Positions 21,804 through 32,890 of a DNA stretch of 64,000 bases are shown in pieces. The notes under the pieces were generated by a model. The model did not search any database. It had not been told where the DNA came from and worked only from the letters and a program-made list of their open reading frames with translations. Each line of letters begins with the position of its first letter. Position 1 is the first letter of the stretch. Source of the DNA: Haliotis asinina. Lineage: Eukaryota; Mollusca; Gastropoda; Lepetellida; Haliotidae. Location of the stretch: contig NC_090291.1 in NCBI RefSeq assembly GCF_037392515.1, forward strand, positions 41,027,501-41,091,500, written 5' to 3'. Both the position numbers and the translations under genes were made by a program.

Positions 21804-22455
21804 TACACTCTTCAAAAAAAAGAAACGCAAAACCCCAAAATCAATGATTATGTTATTCAAGGGCGTGTAGATCAGCGGAAAGCAAATGAGAATAACAGTC
21901 ATCACAGTCATTATATTACTGCTGTCCTCAAGGTGATGTTGACGTCAGTACCTCGTATGACCACCTCCAGCTGCTACCACCTCCCGGGTGCAGATCGAAT
22001 AAGTTATTGGAAATTTTGTTGTGGAATCCTTCTCCATTCTGCAGCATGTGGAACAACTGTTGAAGATTCTCTGGTGGATTATGACGTCGACGTACCAGTC
22101 TATAGATCTGATCCCAAAGGTTTTCGATTGGGTTTACATCTGGGGATTTGGAGGACCAGGGGAGGGTATCGATGTTGGTATTGGCCAGGTAGTCCAGGGT
22201 GGCACGGGCTGTGTGGGGCCTGGCGTGGTCCTTTTGGAAGAGCTGTCATTGACGGTTAACAAGGTGAAGGACGTGCGGACGGAGAATCTCGTCGATGTTT
22301 CGATTGGCCGTCAGATTGCCTTGGACAAGCACAAGTTCCGATCGGCGGTTGTATGAGATCGCTCCACACACCATAACACTCTCTTCCACCGTATCACCGT
22401 AGTCACATGCTGTACTCGTGCTTTGCACGAGACAAACAATCAGTGTGCCTGACAT
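21804..22455 (-). pseudogene. Decayed Tc1/mariner transposase remnant
   Basis: The minus strand encodes VQGNLTANRN, then KDHARPHTAR (second catalytic Asp) and SPDVNPIENLWDQ (catalytic Glu), the Tc1-type DD34E signature. An in-frame TGA lies at 22246-22248 between them, and the N-terminal half with the helix-turn-helix and first Asp is absent. The left end carries ACACTCTTCAAAAAAAAGAA, which resembles a Tc1 inverted terminus; no partner end was found. It is a dead fragment. Confidence 0.85.
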
Positions 22456-24106
22456 CCACGCATATCATGACAATCTTGATTGATAAAACCGTTCAAACTC
22501 ATTTTTGGTTGCGTTTGGTCAAGCGTGGTCTTCTAGAACATTCCAAAAACAATGCGCAACCCTTAAAAATGTCTGAATTTACATATGTGTACAAAATGTG
22601 TATGTGTAAGTCTCGTTTTTTAATTTCATTTTGCGTTAACTTACGACAATGTCGCGGTATTTCCAAACTTGCGACAGCTTTACGAGAGCTTCGAAAATAT
22701 GTTTTGTCCTATGTCTACGACCATCGTAACTTTTGGTGTATGTTCTTGCGATCAGACGACGATAAGAACGCTTCGAAAATCTGGGTCACACGTTGTACGA
22801 AACAAACAAGAAATGGCTATTCAATTATTAAGTGTGATACTTGTATCGCGATGAGTATTGTTTACGTAACGTTCTCAGGCAGGTAACATTAACAAAATGT
22901 TTGCAGTTATATTTTATCAGAAATCAGAAAAAAATGGCTTTCACTTTGCTGTCACTAAAGGAAAAGGTTAGGTTGACAGGCTGTATACATACAGTAGGAA
23001 CTGACCGTATGTTGCAAAATGTCCATAGGCTGCCGCGTTGCCCCGTTATATCATCTTTAACGCCAGGCTACCCCATAACCCCGTTATATCATCTTTAACG
23101 CCCGAGTGTCTTAAAATGATCATGCCCTGAAAGGTTGTTGTTACCCTGTTATCATCACAGTGTCACACTGATAACACATTGACAATACAACATGAAACGG
23201 TCATTCAAACTCCGTTACCTATAGGCCAGCTGTAGATTGTGATTGTCTGTATAGAGGTAAAACAAACACTCATCCTGACACCTTGACACCTGACAACAGG
23301 TAAAGTGAAAAATAAATACCAGCCATAACAAGCATGATGTTGTGGTCGGGTTTAAGTAACTGCTGAAACATACTAGATGTTCTGTACATGTTCTACAATA
23401 AGCATCTAACATCTTCTATTCCAGACGCTACGATATTTTGCTCAACAACAATCTCTCTTCGATTGCACGTATGTGTAAAGAAATCTAACAGAGCGTGTTT
23501 TCGATTACATTTTACTGACGTTGCTTACACAGCTGTCCTAGAATACGTTTAAGAAACATTTCTGTCGCCTAGCTGTCTTTCGTTAAACCTAGTTTTGAAT
23601 TAAATCAGGAAAGATGTATTGAAGACTACACAGCATGTAATGATCTTTTCCGCTACTATCACAAACATTGTGGCCACGATTATGGAAGGTACGAGGAGAA
23701 AAAGTTGGCAGTGTTAGCCGCGGGGGTTTATATTTCTACTGTTAATGGTCCTGTCATAAACTGAATACCTACGGTATAACGACCCTTAGACCCCCTACAT
23801 CTAGCAACATCACATATGATACGTTCTGTAGCTTTTCAATAGATTGACAACATCGTGTTACTTTTTAATCCGATTTAACTTGTTCCCCTTACGTGCTCAC
23901 TGAATATTTAGTATCCATTTTATTCTACCGATAGACTTCATACATTGTAACCATGCCGTCAGCGATCACAGGTTAATATTGTGGCGGTAAAAGGTTTAAC
24001 ATCTTGGCAACCTCTCCATAAACGAGGACCATTGTAGTAAGGCTTAAGATATTACCAGGGAATTGTTTCGGAGTGTCACATTAACCCACTTTTGAGAGCA
24101 ATATTG
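22456..24106. other. Intergenic, nothing convincing
   Basis: The open frames here have no family resemblance or repeat support. A short duplication CCGTTATATCATCTTTAACG occurs at about 23041 and 23082. Confidence 0.45.
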
Positions 24107-24354
24107 TGTTACAGCGGGGTTGCTGTACTCGTATGTGAACACATAAGCCTCAACCCTTATTGGGGAGTGAAACATTCTTCTTTATTCCACGTGTATCTAT
24201 ATCTGACACAAAAAACACTCACTCTCTCTCTCTCTCTCTCTTTGGAGTTTTCTCCCTTTTTGTACATCATAAAAAACGGAAAAGTAACATACTTAACCGA
24301 GCAAAACCCATGTACTGGTAAGAAGACTCTTGACGGGTTCACTTACCCGTCACA
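24107..24354 (-). repeat. 3' LTR (248 bp)
   Basis: Starts TGTTACAGCGGGGTTGCTGT in plus view and ends TTACCCGTCACA. It contains a (CT)n tract near 24222-24241 and is nearly identical to 30477-30720. Confidence 0.95.
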
Positions 24355-24372
24355 TCACCCTCCCCCTAACGA
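24355..24372 (-). promoter_or_regulatory. Polypurine tract before the 3' LTR
   Basis: AGGGGGAGGGTGA on the minus strand abuts the 3' LTR, where plus-strand priming is expected. Confidence 0.7.
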
Positions 24373-25302
24373 AAGGATTTGTGATTAACCAAAATTTCAT
24401 AATATGTCGGAAGTATGATACCAATCAAACAACAGTGCAGGGCCCTTGCACTAGTGTGAGATAAGTAGGACACTTAAAGCTTTACAGATCAAACATGCTG
24501 AAGTACCGATGAAATGTTGTGAAATATCTAACTGAATGCAATGGATGTATCAATCGCCTTCATAAAGAATATGTGACACATGTAAGAAACTAAACTATAT
24601 AGGTGAGATAAACTTCAAGTATGCATACAATGCAATGTCAAAATGATTAATACTGGATATTGAGCAAACATATAGTATAATAATACTGTTTAACTGAGTA
24701 TTAGTAGATAGTGTTTGTTTCGAAGGAAGCAAACCGACTAGAAAAACAATATATCAAATTGTATACCATACACTGCATAAGTAACCAGAATCATGATAGA
24801 TGCATAGGTAACTAACAGAGTATAACATGATCAAATATTTACCAAATTTGTTCACAACTGCAGTATTTCACAAGGGTTCATGATCAGTCCCTGTGGTCCA
24901 GTGAAACATATACAATGTTGAAATTGACATTTGAATGCACCATCATTTTCGTGGTAAAGTCAGAAACCATTAAAAAAAATGGTTAAACATATTCAAAATA
25001 CCATTCATTGGCTTTGTGTTTCCGAAAGAGAAACTGATTCTTCATTATTAGTCATGTGTTTCGAATTCTATTCATGATTCACATTTCAGTGCTGTCTTGA
25101 AACTAATGTCACAATGATAACATTAGAACTAGCATGAAAAACAACAATTGAATAACATAACACAATATTTGTACTAACACTGGTAACTAATTTGAAGGAA
25201 TTATCAAGGTAACACTACAAGTGGCTTCTGGAATTAACAGTTAACGACTATTTCTCTGCTTATTACACACGTTTACTTCCCAAACGATTACTTAGTTCAG
25301 CG
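24373..25302. other. Non-coding 3' region of the retrotransposon
   Basis: About 0.9 kb of AT-rich sequence between the pol stop and the purine tract. No envelope-like ORF. Confidence 0.7.
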
Positions 25303-27957
25303 TTACTGTTTACGCTGGCTTCTTCTATCTGTTCTCAGTTGAGAGTGGATGGAATTCACCATTTTCTGACAGTCAGATGAAAGATCACTATAGGAAATCC
25401 AGGAGTTGTAAGATTGGTCAAATGATAACCATTTGACACGGTAATACCACTGTCCATGTTTATATTTCTTGGAAATGATCTTTTCTATCTCATAATACTG
25501 AGGATTGTCAGACATGTTCTTGACAGTCTCGGTTGTTTGCGAAGTGTCACACACAGTTCGTCTATCCTCGTTAGGTTGGAGATCATGGGGCGGGATCTCG
25601 TCACCAGACAAGATAGCAGGTGGCAGCTGGCCTGAGTTACCCGGAGGTTCGTGGTCATCTGGTTCGTTGGGACGGATGGTGGACTTCTTCAGTCGCTCCA
25701 CATGCAATCTGTTCCTAATCAGTTTCCCATCACATTTGCGGCGTACACGGACATGAATGTCTGAAAGTTTCTCTGTGATATAGTATGGACCAGACCAAGG
25801 CCTGGCCAGTTTTCTTGTTTGGCCTGTGACAATCACTGGTTGGTACACAAACACTGTGTAACCAACCTTGAAATCTGGTAAGTTTACTTTACTTGCAAAT
25901 TTTTCACACATGGCCTTCTTTCTTTCATTTAGAAGGTCTTCAGCGACTGTCCTAGCATGTTCTAAACCGCTCACTAACTGAGATACATAGTCCGCCGTTG
26001 TAAGAGAGCAGTTAGGGCCTAGATCGAGTGTTGTGTCACTGGGGAATCGAGGATGGCGTCCGTGAACAAGGTAGTAGGGAGAATAATTAGTTGTGTCAAG
26101 GGATGGTGTCGTGTTGTAGGCAAACTGTATGAAAGGTACATGCAAATCCCACTCATCATGCATTTTGTCACAGTATTTGGAAAGTGAAGCTTGGACAGTT
26201 GACATGAACCTTTCACTTTGCCCGTTACACCTTGGATGGTAGCTGGTAGTTTGAGTTTTCTTCACTGTCATCAGCTTACAAGTTTCTTTCACAACTTCAG
26301 AGAGAAAATTTGAACCACGGTCACTATGTAGATATTTCGGAGCACCATGTCTACATATGATGTTGTACACTAACTTATTTGCCACAGTCACTGCTTTCAT
26401 GTCAGAAACAGGGAACAATTCAACAAATTTGGTGAAGTAATCTACAAACACTAATAGGTATTTGTTTCCAGTTTGTTTGTTCAGTGGTAGAGGTCCAAGA
26501 AAGTCTGTGCTAACTCTCTCAAAAGGAGCAGATGCAGTTATGGGTGTAATCTGGGCTCGCACTGGTTGAGATGGCCGTTTACGTTGATTACAAACATCAC
26601 ATGAAGTCACCCATTTTGTAATATCTGAACACATACGAGGCCAAAAGTATTTCAACCTGGCCTTATTAATTGTTCGATCAATTCCGAAATGACCACCAGC
26701 AAGGGGGTCATCATGGATTTCTCTAAGTATCTGTGACTTCATTGAATCTGGGATGGCAAGCTGAATAGATGCCATGCTGTCGTTCCTCGTCCGATTCTCA
26801 CGGATCCACTCATGGAATAGGATATCATTGTGCAGAAAATAAAACCTGGAGGCATTAAAAACATCTTGCCTCCTTTTCTCATTATCAGGAAGAGCACCTT
26901 CTTTCAGATACTTGATCATGTCTTGATATTGTGGATCATTGCACTGTTCCAATTGTAGTTTATTGAGCGTACTGTCTGACACTTCTGAACATACCATGTC
27001 TGCAGAGTTAGTATATCCAGTTGTCGCCACTTGTGGAATTCCTTTCACAAGACGTTCGGGGTCAGCTTGTCGTGTTTTCAGTGTATTGACACAGACCTTA
27101 TTTGAAGCAGTTTGCTCGATTTCCGGCAATGGATGTTGCTGAATCAGGGGCGAGACGGGTGTGGTATCTGGAACGTTACAGGTAAGGATAGAGTGATCAT
27201 CTTCCTCATTCTCCAGAGATTCTTCAGCATCCGAATATGTTCGTCTTGAGATGGCATCCGCATTGCCATGCATTACTCCTGGGCGCACAACAACAGTCAT
27301 ATCATATGACATGAGATATGTCACCCATCGTGCAATGCGACCAGTTGGTTCTTTTACAGACAACAACCACTTTAATGCTGAATGATCAACTACTACTGTG
27401 AATTGAGCATGTCGAAGGAGATAATCAAAATGTTTTATGGCAAAAATAACCGCTAAACATTCTTTTTCTGTGATAGTGTAGTTTCTCTCGGGTTTGTTCA
27501 TAGACCTTCCCGCATACGCGATGACTCTTTCCACTCCCTGTTGTTCCTGACATAAAACGGATCCAACAGAAAATGAACTGGCATCTGTGTATAAGACAAA
27601 GGGGGCATTGTAGTTTGGATATGCAATTACGGGTGCCGTCATGAGATTCTGCTTTAGACATTCAAATGATTCTTGACACTCTGTAGTCCAGGTGAATGGT
27701 GTATCTTTCTTGGTCAGCTGGTTCAAAGGATGAGCAAGTTTTGCATAGTCGCCAATGAATTTTCTGTAATAACCGCTGAGGCCTAAGGATGCCCGAAGAT
27801 CTTTTAAGGTAGTTGGCTGAGGGTATTCGCGAATAGCGGCTAATTTGTCAGGGTCTGGAGCGATGCCATGGGGAGTGACGATATGGCCAAGATACTTTAT
27901 TTTGTGATGACCAAAGAAGCATTTTGATGGAGAGAGCTTCAGGTTTGCAGCCCGCAT
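25303..27957 (-). CDS. pol: Pol, second part: RT thumb, RNase H, integrase, chromodomain
   Basis: In order: RT end (KLSPSKC), RNase H (LYTDASSFSVG, ITEKECLAVIFA), integrase zinc domain (H..H in HDDPLAGGH plus CDVC), catalytic core with D (STDFLGPLP), D (HSDRGSNF) and E (NGQSERF). The C-terminus is a chromodomain (YYEIEKIISKKY, WYYRVKWLSF, NSWISY), which in chromoviruses steers insertion toward marked chromatin. The frame is intact over 884 codons. Confidence 0.92.
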   Translation of the reverse strand: MRAANLKLSPSKCFFGHHKIKYLGHIVTPHGIAPDPDKLAAIREYPQPTTLKDLRASLGLSGYYRKFIGDYAKLAHPLNQLTKKDTPFTWTTECQESFECLKQNLMTAPVIAYPNYNAPFVLYTDASSFSVGSVLCQEQQGVERVIAYAGRSMNKPERNYTITEKECLAVIFAIKHFDYLLRHAQFTVVVDHSALKWLLSVKEPTGRIARWVTYLMSYDMTVVVRPGVMHGNADAISRRTYSDAEESLENEEDDHSILTCNVPDTTPVSPLIQQHPLPEIEQTASNKVCVNTLKTRQADPERLVKGIPQVATTGYTNSADMVCSEVSDSTLNKLQLEQCNDPQYQDMIKYLKEGALPDNEKRRQDVFNASRFYFLHNDILFHEWIRENRTRNDSMASIQLAIPDSMKSQILREIHDDPLAGGHFGIDRTINKARLKYFWPRMCSDITKWVTSCDVCNQRKRPSQPVRAQITPITASAPFERVSTDFLGPLPLNKQTGNKYLLVFVDYFTKFVELFPVSDMKAVTVANKLVYNIICRHGAPKYLHSDRGSNFLSEVVKETCKLMTVKKTQTTSYHPRCNGQSERFMSTVQASLSKYCDKMHDEWDLHVPFIQFAYNTTPSLDTTNYSPYYLVHGRHPRFPSDTTLDLGPNCSLTTADYVSQLVSGLEHARTVAEDLLNERKKAMCEKFASKVNLPDFKVGYTVFVYQPVIVTGQTRKLARPWSGPYYITEKLSDIHVRVRRKCDGKLIRNRLHVERLKKSTIRPNEPDDHEPPGNSGQLPPAILSGDEIPPHDLQPNEDRRTVCDTSQTTETVKNMSDNPQYYEIEKIISKKYKHGQWYYRVKWLSFDQSYNSWISYSDLSSDCQKMVNSIHSQLRTDRRSQRKQ

Positions 27958-29483
27958 AAAACTTCTCTGATATGAGTCATATGTTGGCTGAAGTCCTTGG
28001 AATAGATGATGACGTCATCTAAATAGATGAGGCAAGATTTCCATGTCAAGCCTTGCAATACTGTTTCCATCACTCTCTGAAATAAGGCGGGAGAGTTCTT
28101 GAGCCCCATAGGAAGCCTTCGAAACTGGTAAAGTCCAAGATGACATTTAAAGGCAGTATACTCTCTCGAGTCCGGGTCGATCATGAGTTGGTAAAACCCA
28201 CTTTGTAGGTCTAAGGTGGTAAAGAACTTCGGTTGTGCGTGGCCAATACTTTCAAGGCACTCATCAGTGGTTGGCAAAGGATGGGCTAATAGTTCCGTGA
28301 CAGAGTTCAAATTCCTGTAGTCCACAACAAATCGGTATTGGTTCTTCTGTCTCTTTGTCACAAGAAAACATGGACTTGCCCAGGGACTCACTGAATCTTC
28401 AATAATGTTTTGATCCTTTAAGTCATTGATGCATGTTTCAAGTGCTGCTTTTTGTTGAGGGCCTAATCTGTACGACCGTGATCTAATTGGAGCTTGATCC
28501 TGCTTCACTCTGATTTTATGAGTAATAATGTCACATGATCCAACCTTGCCATGAAGAGCAAACACATCAGAGTATTCGTCAATCAAAGATGTGAGGTCCT
28601 GTCTTTGATGTTCGGTTATGTCACTGTTGGCAGGGGGAAGATTTACGAACCGAGAGGCTTTATCTGAATCTTTATCACAAGGAGAGGTAGGTATAGTTTC
28701 ATTTGCACCTCTGTTGACACTAAACCCCTGTTCATCTGCACCTTCGTCTCCAAGGTAGTACAAGCTGTCATCCTTGCTGAGACACACAAACTTCCCGATG
28801 TAACTACCCTTCGAGATTCCAACTGGTTCATCAGACAGGTTCACTAGGCGCTGATATACATGATTGTCATTTACATGACATAACACTTTGGCACATAAAA
28901 CACCTTCAGGATAAGCACAGTTTCCATTCTCGCTAATGCCTAACACAGTGTTGGGAAGAGGGTTGCCTTTAAGCTTTGCCAAAATAACTATCTCTGAGCG
29001 CGGAGGGATAGTTACATTGTCTGCTGCAATAGTCTGTCTTCTGGGGTCAATAGACAGCTTATTCTTGCTAAAATCAAGCAGTGCATTGTGACTTGACAGA
29101 AAGTTCAGACCTAGAATAAAATCCGTGTTCAGACCGGGAACGAGGTAAAATTTCACGTTGAACATTGTCTGATTGAACCACACCTGTAATGTAACAGTCC
29201 CTTGAATTTCTACCTTTTCATCACTTGCCGTAACTATATATGTTTTGTCAGATTTATGAATTGGAGCAAGATGAAATAACTTCTTGGTAATGGTTTCATA
29301 TTTGGCAACACAAAAATCCGCACCAGTATCAATGAGGGCATAGTGTTTGTCCTGACCTATTGAAATTGGGACAAAGTTCTTTAAGACAGGTAAGGAAGTT
29401 GTTGATAGCCTAATGGTATCATTGGTTTCACTGAGTCCACCTAGAGCCCCATTGTTCTGGGTGGACTTTGTTAGTTTTCCTGA
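27939..29483 (-). CDS. pol: Pol, first part: protease and reverse transcriptase
   Basis: The open frame starts just upstream of the gag stop in the -1 frame and has no ATG of its own at the start. The aspartic protease signature IDTGAD is at about 29325-29342. The RT follows with PWASPCFLV, FTTLDLQSGF, LPMGLKNSP and the active-site YLDDV (about 28010-28024). The frame then ends at TGA 27941-27939 because of a one-base shift in the run TTTTATG (27955-27962 in plus view). RNase H and integrase continue in another frame. In relatives these are one reading frame, so this is a mutation or assembly error rather than a programmed site. Confidence 0.9.
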   Translation of the reverse strand, partial: SGKLTKSTQNNGALGGLSETNDTIRLSTTSLPVLKNFVPISIGQDKHYALIDTGADFCVAKYETITKKLFHLAPIHKSDKTYIVTASDEKVEIQGTVTLQVWFNQTMFNVKFYLVPGLNTDFILGLNFLSSHNALLDFSKNKLSIDPRRQTIAADNVTIPPRSEIVILAKLKGNPLPNTVLGISENGNCAYPEGVLCAKVLCHVNDNHVYQRLVNLSDEPVGISKGSYIGKFVCLSKDDSLYYLGDEGADEQGFSVNRGANETIPTSPCDKDSDKASRFVNLPPANSDITEHQRQDLTSLIDEYSDVFALHGKVGSCDIITHKIRVKQDQAPIRSRSYRLGPQQKAALETCINDLKDQNIIEDSVSPWASPCFLVTKRQKNQYRFVVDYRNLNSVTELLAHPLPTTDECLESIGHAQPKFFTTLDLQSGFYQLMIDPDSREYTAFKCHLGLYQFRRLPMGLKNSPALFQRVMETVLQGLTWKSCLIYLDDVIIYSKDFSQHMTHIREVLCGLQT

Positions 29484-30394
29484 CTAGTAGTGCACTGACT
29501 TTCAAAATGACCATTCTGGTGGCAACGTCGGCAAACAACTTTAGACATGGGCTTTTTCATGTACTTGGGGCAGGTTCTCGCTGTATGGCCAACTTCGAGA
29601 CACAATTGACAGCTAACTGTGGATGTGGTCACGGTGTTCAGCATGTTTACAGGGCCTTGTTCTGGGGGTTTGGCCTTCAAGGACATGATAAGATCCAGCA
29701 TGGTTGATAGGGTTTGGTCCTGTTTGTTTACCTGTTCTTCTAACTTTCTCAGTTTAATTGAGCTCTGGTCCTGTGGGTTGCTGTTTCCCCCATAGGCGAT
29801 GGATTCGGCTGCTATTCTAGCCGATTGGATGGCTGCTTGACATGTTGTGGGTTGTTGTTGGATTACAAATGTTCGTAAATGTGGCAAGAGGCCCCTTACA
29901 AAAATGCGCATCTTTTCATCGTCTGGTTTAGCCAGTGTGCTGCATTTGTTTTCAATGGCATTTATATAGTCTTCCAGAGGCTCACACTCCCCCATAACCC
30001 TTTCAAATAATTGCTTTTCAATTAACCACGGTTGTTGAGAACTCTTGAAATGTGTGATAAACCGATGGTACAATGCTTTTCTATTTTTCTTGTCCTCCTC
30101 GGACAGGGTTTTGAACCACTGGACTGCCCTCCCATCCAGCATGAGACGGAAAACATTTGGTGTATCACTATCTGCTAACCGGGACAGTTGGCGCCATGCC
30201 TCGAATTTCTCTAACCAAAGTTCGGGGTCCTCAGAAACATCACCAGTGAAACAATGAGGTTTCAAGTTACCGACCCCAGAAAATGGCTTAGATGGTTTGA
30301 CAGTTTCAAAGTCATCGTCACTAATTTCTTGATGTTTTGATTTCTTGGGCGGCATGGTTGGCAAAATGGCGGCGAACAAAGATACACAAGGCAA
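29471..30394 (-). CDS. gag: Gag polyprotein of the Ty3/gypsy element
   Basis: Structural protein that forms the particle and binds the RNA. The ORF is 307 residues; initiation at MPPKKSK (30355) is more likely than at 30394. The retrotransposon Gag core (WLEKFEAWRQL to about LLPHLRTFV) is followed by a short predicted coil and two CCHC zinc knuckles (CQLCLEVGHTARTC and CRRCHQNGHFESQC). The stop lies in GAAAACTAA, and pol is open in the -1 frame only from 29483, so a -1 shift over GGAAAAC would be needed to make Gag-Pol. No break is seen in gag. Confidence 0.9.
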   Translation of the reverse strand: MPCVSLFAAILPTMPPKKSKHQEISDDDFETVKPSKPFSGVGNLKPHCFTGDVSEDPELWLEKFEAWRQLSRLADSDTPNVFRLMLDGRAVQWFKTLSEEDKKNRKALYHRFITHFKSSQQPWLIEKQLFERVMGECEPLEDYINAIENKCSTLAKPDDEKMRIFVRGLLPHLRTFVIQQQPTTCQAAIQSARIAAESIAYGGNSNPQDQSSIKLRKLEEQVNKQDQTLSTMLDLIMSLKAKPPEQGPVNMLNTVTTSTVSCQLCLEVGHTARTCPKYMKKPMSKVVCRRCHQNGHFESQCTTSQEN

Positions 30395-30454
30395 TGGAAA
30401 GTTTACTCACATAAACAGATGGATTGAATGTCTTTCATACTGCAATTATCGGGA

Positions 30455-30472
30455 TCATTAGCATCTCCACCA
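30455..30472 (-). promoter_or_regulatory. Candidate primer-binding site
   Basis: TGGTGGAGATGCTAATGA begins four bases inside the 5' LTR end on the minus strand. TGG would pair with a tRNA 3' CCA; the tRNA was not identified. Confidence 0.5.
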
Positions 30473-30476
30473 TATA

Positions 30477-30720
30477 TGTTACAGCTGGGTTGCTGTACTC
30501 GTATGTGAACACATAAGCCTCAACCCTTATTGGGGAGTGAAACATTCTTCTTTATTCCACGTGTATGTATATCTGACACAAAAAACACTCACTCTCTCTC
30601 TCTCTTTTTGGAGTTTTCTCCCTTTTTGTACATCATAAAAAACGGAAAAGTAACATACTTAACCGAGCAAAACCCATGTACTGGTAAGAAGACTCTTGAC
30701 GGGTTCACTTACCCGTCACA
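30477..30720 (-). repeat. 5' LTR (244 bp)
   Basis: Partner of the LTR at 24107-24354, with a shorter CT tract and few substitutions, which implies a fairly recent insertion. Confidence 0.95.
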
Positions 30721-30925
30721 ATTGCGTCAATTCCTAACTTTTATTCAAGTGATGTTAAAATTACCATTATTACTATGTGACTGGAGCACAATTGCAGGTT
30801 CAAGACTTCACGATTACGTCATGTAGCCTATGACGTCATTGACAAGCTATTTCCACGTAATGGCTGTATATTACAAAAATGACTGAAAGAATGTCGAAAA
30901 AAGTGTACCCGTCCACGCCGACTGC

Positions 30926-31080
30926 TATAGCGTCCTTGGTCGGTGGGGTTCGCTCGTCACGTCGAATCACGTTCGATTCCCAGTTTTGGGTAGAATGTGT
31001 GGAACCCATTTCGTATATGGTGTCCCCCACCGTGATATTGCTGGAAGATAGCTAAAATGGTGTAAAACTCACTCACTTAC
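30926..31080 (+). repeat. tRNA-derived SINE family 1 copy, diverged
   Basis: CGGTGGGGTTCGCTCGTCAC, a B box (GTTCGATTCCC), then CCCCCACCGTGATATTGCTG and AAAACTCACTCACTT. Confidence 0.75.
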
Positions 31081-31230
31081 TCTCTGTTACTAGGCTACTA
31101 CTAAGGTCTCGCTGCTAATAGTGACGAATTTTTTCAACGTAATAACTAACGCTTAGTCTCTACAAAAATACAGTTGGATGAAACAAACTAGGTCCATTTA
31201 AAGTGAAAGAATCCCTAAGTGCGCTACGCC

Positions 31231-31355
31231 GGTGAAGATTCGGGTTAGAACTGGTTTTCAGCAACTCATGCTTGTCGTAACGGGATCCATGTATCTGGAA
31301 TATTACTGAGTGTGTTATTAAACAACCAACCAACTATCCAACCAACCAGACCAGT
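31231..31355 (+). repeat. SINE family 2, internally deleted, CAACCAAC tail
   Basis: The head GGTGAAGATTCGGGTTAGAA and CAACTCATGCTTGTCGTAAC are joined directly to TATCTGGAATATTACTGAGT and a TTAAACAACCAACCAAC tail. Confidence 0.7.
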
Positions 31356-31739
31356 GAGCTAGGACTTTAGGAAAATCTAGACTTGAGTTTTCACATTGAA
31401 AAAAGGGCTAGGCGGAATGGAGAACGCTGTTCAGGGACCGTTCGACAGACTAAAGGTCTCAACATGAAACCTGACTTGGATATAACTCCCTTTATAACAT
31501 TTTGCTTGCTGTTTACTGTTTTCATTAGAGCCAGTGACGTTTGGATAAGAAATTACAACCGCTTATGCCCTTTGCGACTGGGTGTCACAGTGAAAACTAA
31601 TTACAGCAGAATGGTTGGAGGTCCAAAATCAAGTGGAACAAAAGTCTCCACAACGACACCCCAAAACACACATCTACTTGACCAAAAATCACCCCTTGGG
31701 AAATAAATAAAATAAAACCAATCAACCAAGTGTGAAGCG

Positions 31740-31806
31740 GCGAGTGAGTGCGTATGGTTTAGTGCCGTTTTGGCCATATTCCGGCAACATCACCACGGGG
31801 CACAGG
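31740..31806 (-). repeat. SINE family 1 tail fragment
   Basis: GAGTGAGTGCGTATGGTTTA and CATATTCCGGCAACATCACC match the family 1 tail in reverse. Confidence 0.6.
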
Positions 31807-32672
31807 TGATGTTCAACGGGGACCGTCAGGAAACAAACAGTAGCAGGTCGTTCAGGAATGGCCCTGAAGTCACTCGGAAAGTTGACCCCTACTCACTCCG
31901 TCTTTATAAAAACAATGCGCGGACTTCGGAGAAGACAACGTGCCTTCAACGTCGCCTTATTGAAGAATTTGTGCTGGTTTGCCCCTCAAAATTAGCTACA
32001 GCAACCTTATAAGAACGGTACAGGAAAGTATGAACTGTATCACACTAGCGTACATTTAGAATTAATGGGAATAATATGCACAGTAAGCAATTAGCAAAAA
32101 ACAATGGCGAAACTGAGGCAAAACACAGAATGGAACAGAAGCACAGCTGCGCAGAAAACATGCGTACTAACAAGGGTAGAAAATGTTACATGCAAACTAC
32201 ATGACATTCCTGTACGCTTTTCATCCTGGTAACCCTTTGATAAAAAAGAACCCCTGATAGGATAACTACCAAAACACTATGCCCTAACTAAATACTGTAA
32301 GTTTACTTAAGAAAAGTGATGGTTGAGATCCGTGTATGCCAGGGTCGTTAACTATAGGTTTATTCACTCGCTTAAAATAGCTATGTTTAAAAGCGCGTTT
32401 CCATCCGACATTTGCTAGCGCCAGGGATTTATATATCAATGTCTTGCCGAATAGCTTTAGAATAACCCCGTTCTGTATCAGTGGGCCTCAAACGTCTTCA
32501 TAATAACGCAGACAGCGAGAGACATGCACGTCAATAGCCTGTAGCGAGACGCATACCTGTAAACTAAACTTTTTACGGTCTTTGTTACGGTCCCTGTATT
32601 TTTTCTGTTTCGTCCACGTATGTAATCCAAAAGTGTATCATGAATTACATCTAGATTTCTCCGATGTTTAGA
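31807..32672. other. Intergenic, nothing recognised
   Basis: No repeat or coding signal was seen. Confidence 0.4.
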
Positions 32673-32890
32673 CCCGTGAAGATCCGGGTTAGAACTGATC
32701 TTCAGTAACCCATGACTGTCGAATGAGGCGACTAACGGCATCGGGTGGTCAAGCTAGCTGACCTGGTTGATACATGTCGTATCGCTATGGCGTAGATTAA
32801 TCACTGCATTGTCTCGTCCAGACGCAATTATTCACAGATCGCCGCCATATAGCTGTAATATTGCGGCGTAAAACTAAACCCACTGACCCA
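32673..32890 (+). repeat. SINE family 2 copy
   Basis: ACCCGTGAAGATCCGGGTTA at the head, GCATCGGGTGGTCAAGCTAG in the middle, and GCGGCGTAAAACTAAACCCA at the tail. Confidence 0.85.

Larger units (their letters stand above)
24107..30720 (-). mobile_element. Ty3/gypsy LTR retrotransposon with chromodomain
   Basis: A 6614-bp element transcribed leftward: 5' LTR (30720-30477), primer site, gag, pol (protease, RT, RNase H, integrase, chromodomain), purine tract, 3' LTR (24354-24107). LTRs begin TG and end CA and differ mainly in CT-repeat length and a few substitutions. A 4-bp duplication ATTG flanks it (24103-24106, 30721-30724). One frameshift near 27958 interrupts pol, so this copy is probably immobile by itself, unless the shift is an assembly error in an A run. 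Confidence 0.93.

Noticed and set aside
21933..22356. Plus-strand ORFs over the Tc1 region
   Set aside because: The minus strand clearly encodes a transposase with DHARPHTAR and NPIENLWD; the plus frames are shadows.
24157..24388. Small ORFs at the LTRs
   Set aside because: They are LTR sequence with a CT repeat and occur identically in both LTRs.
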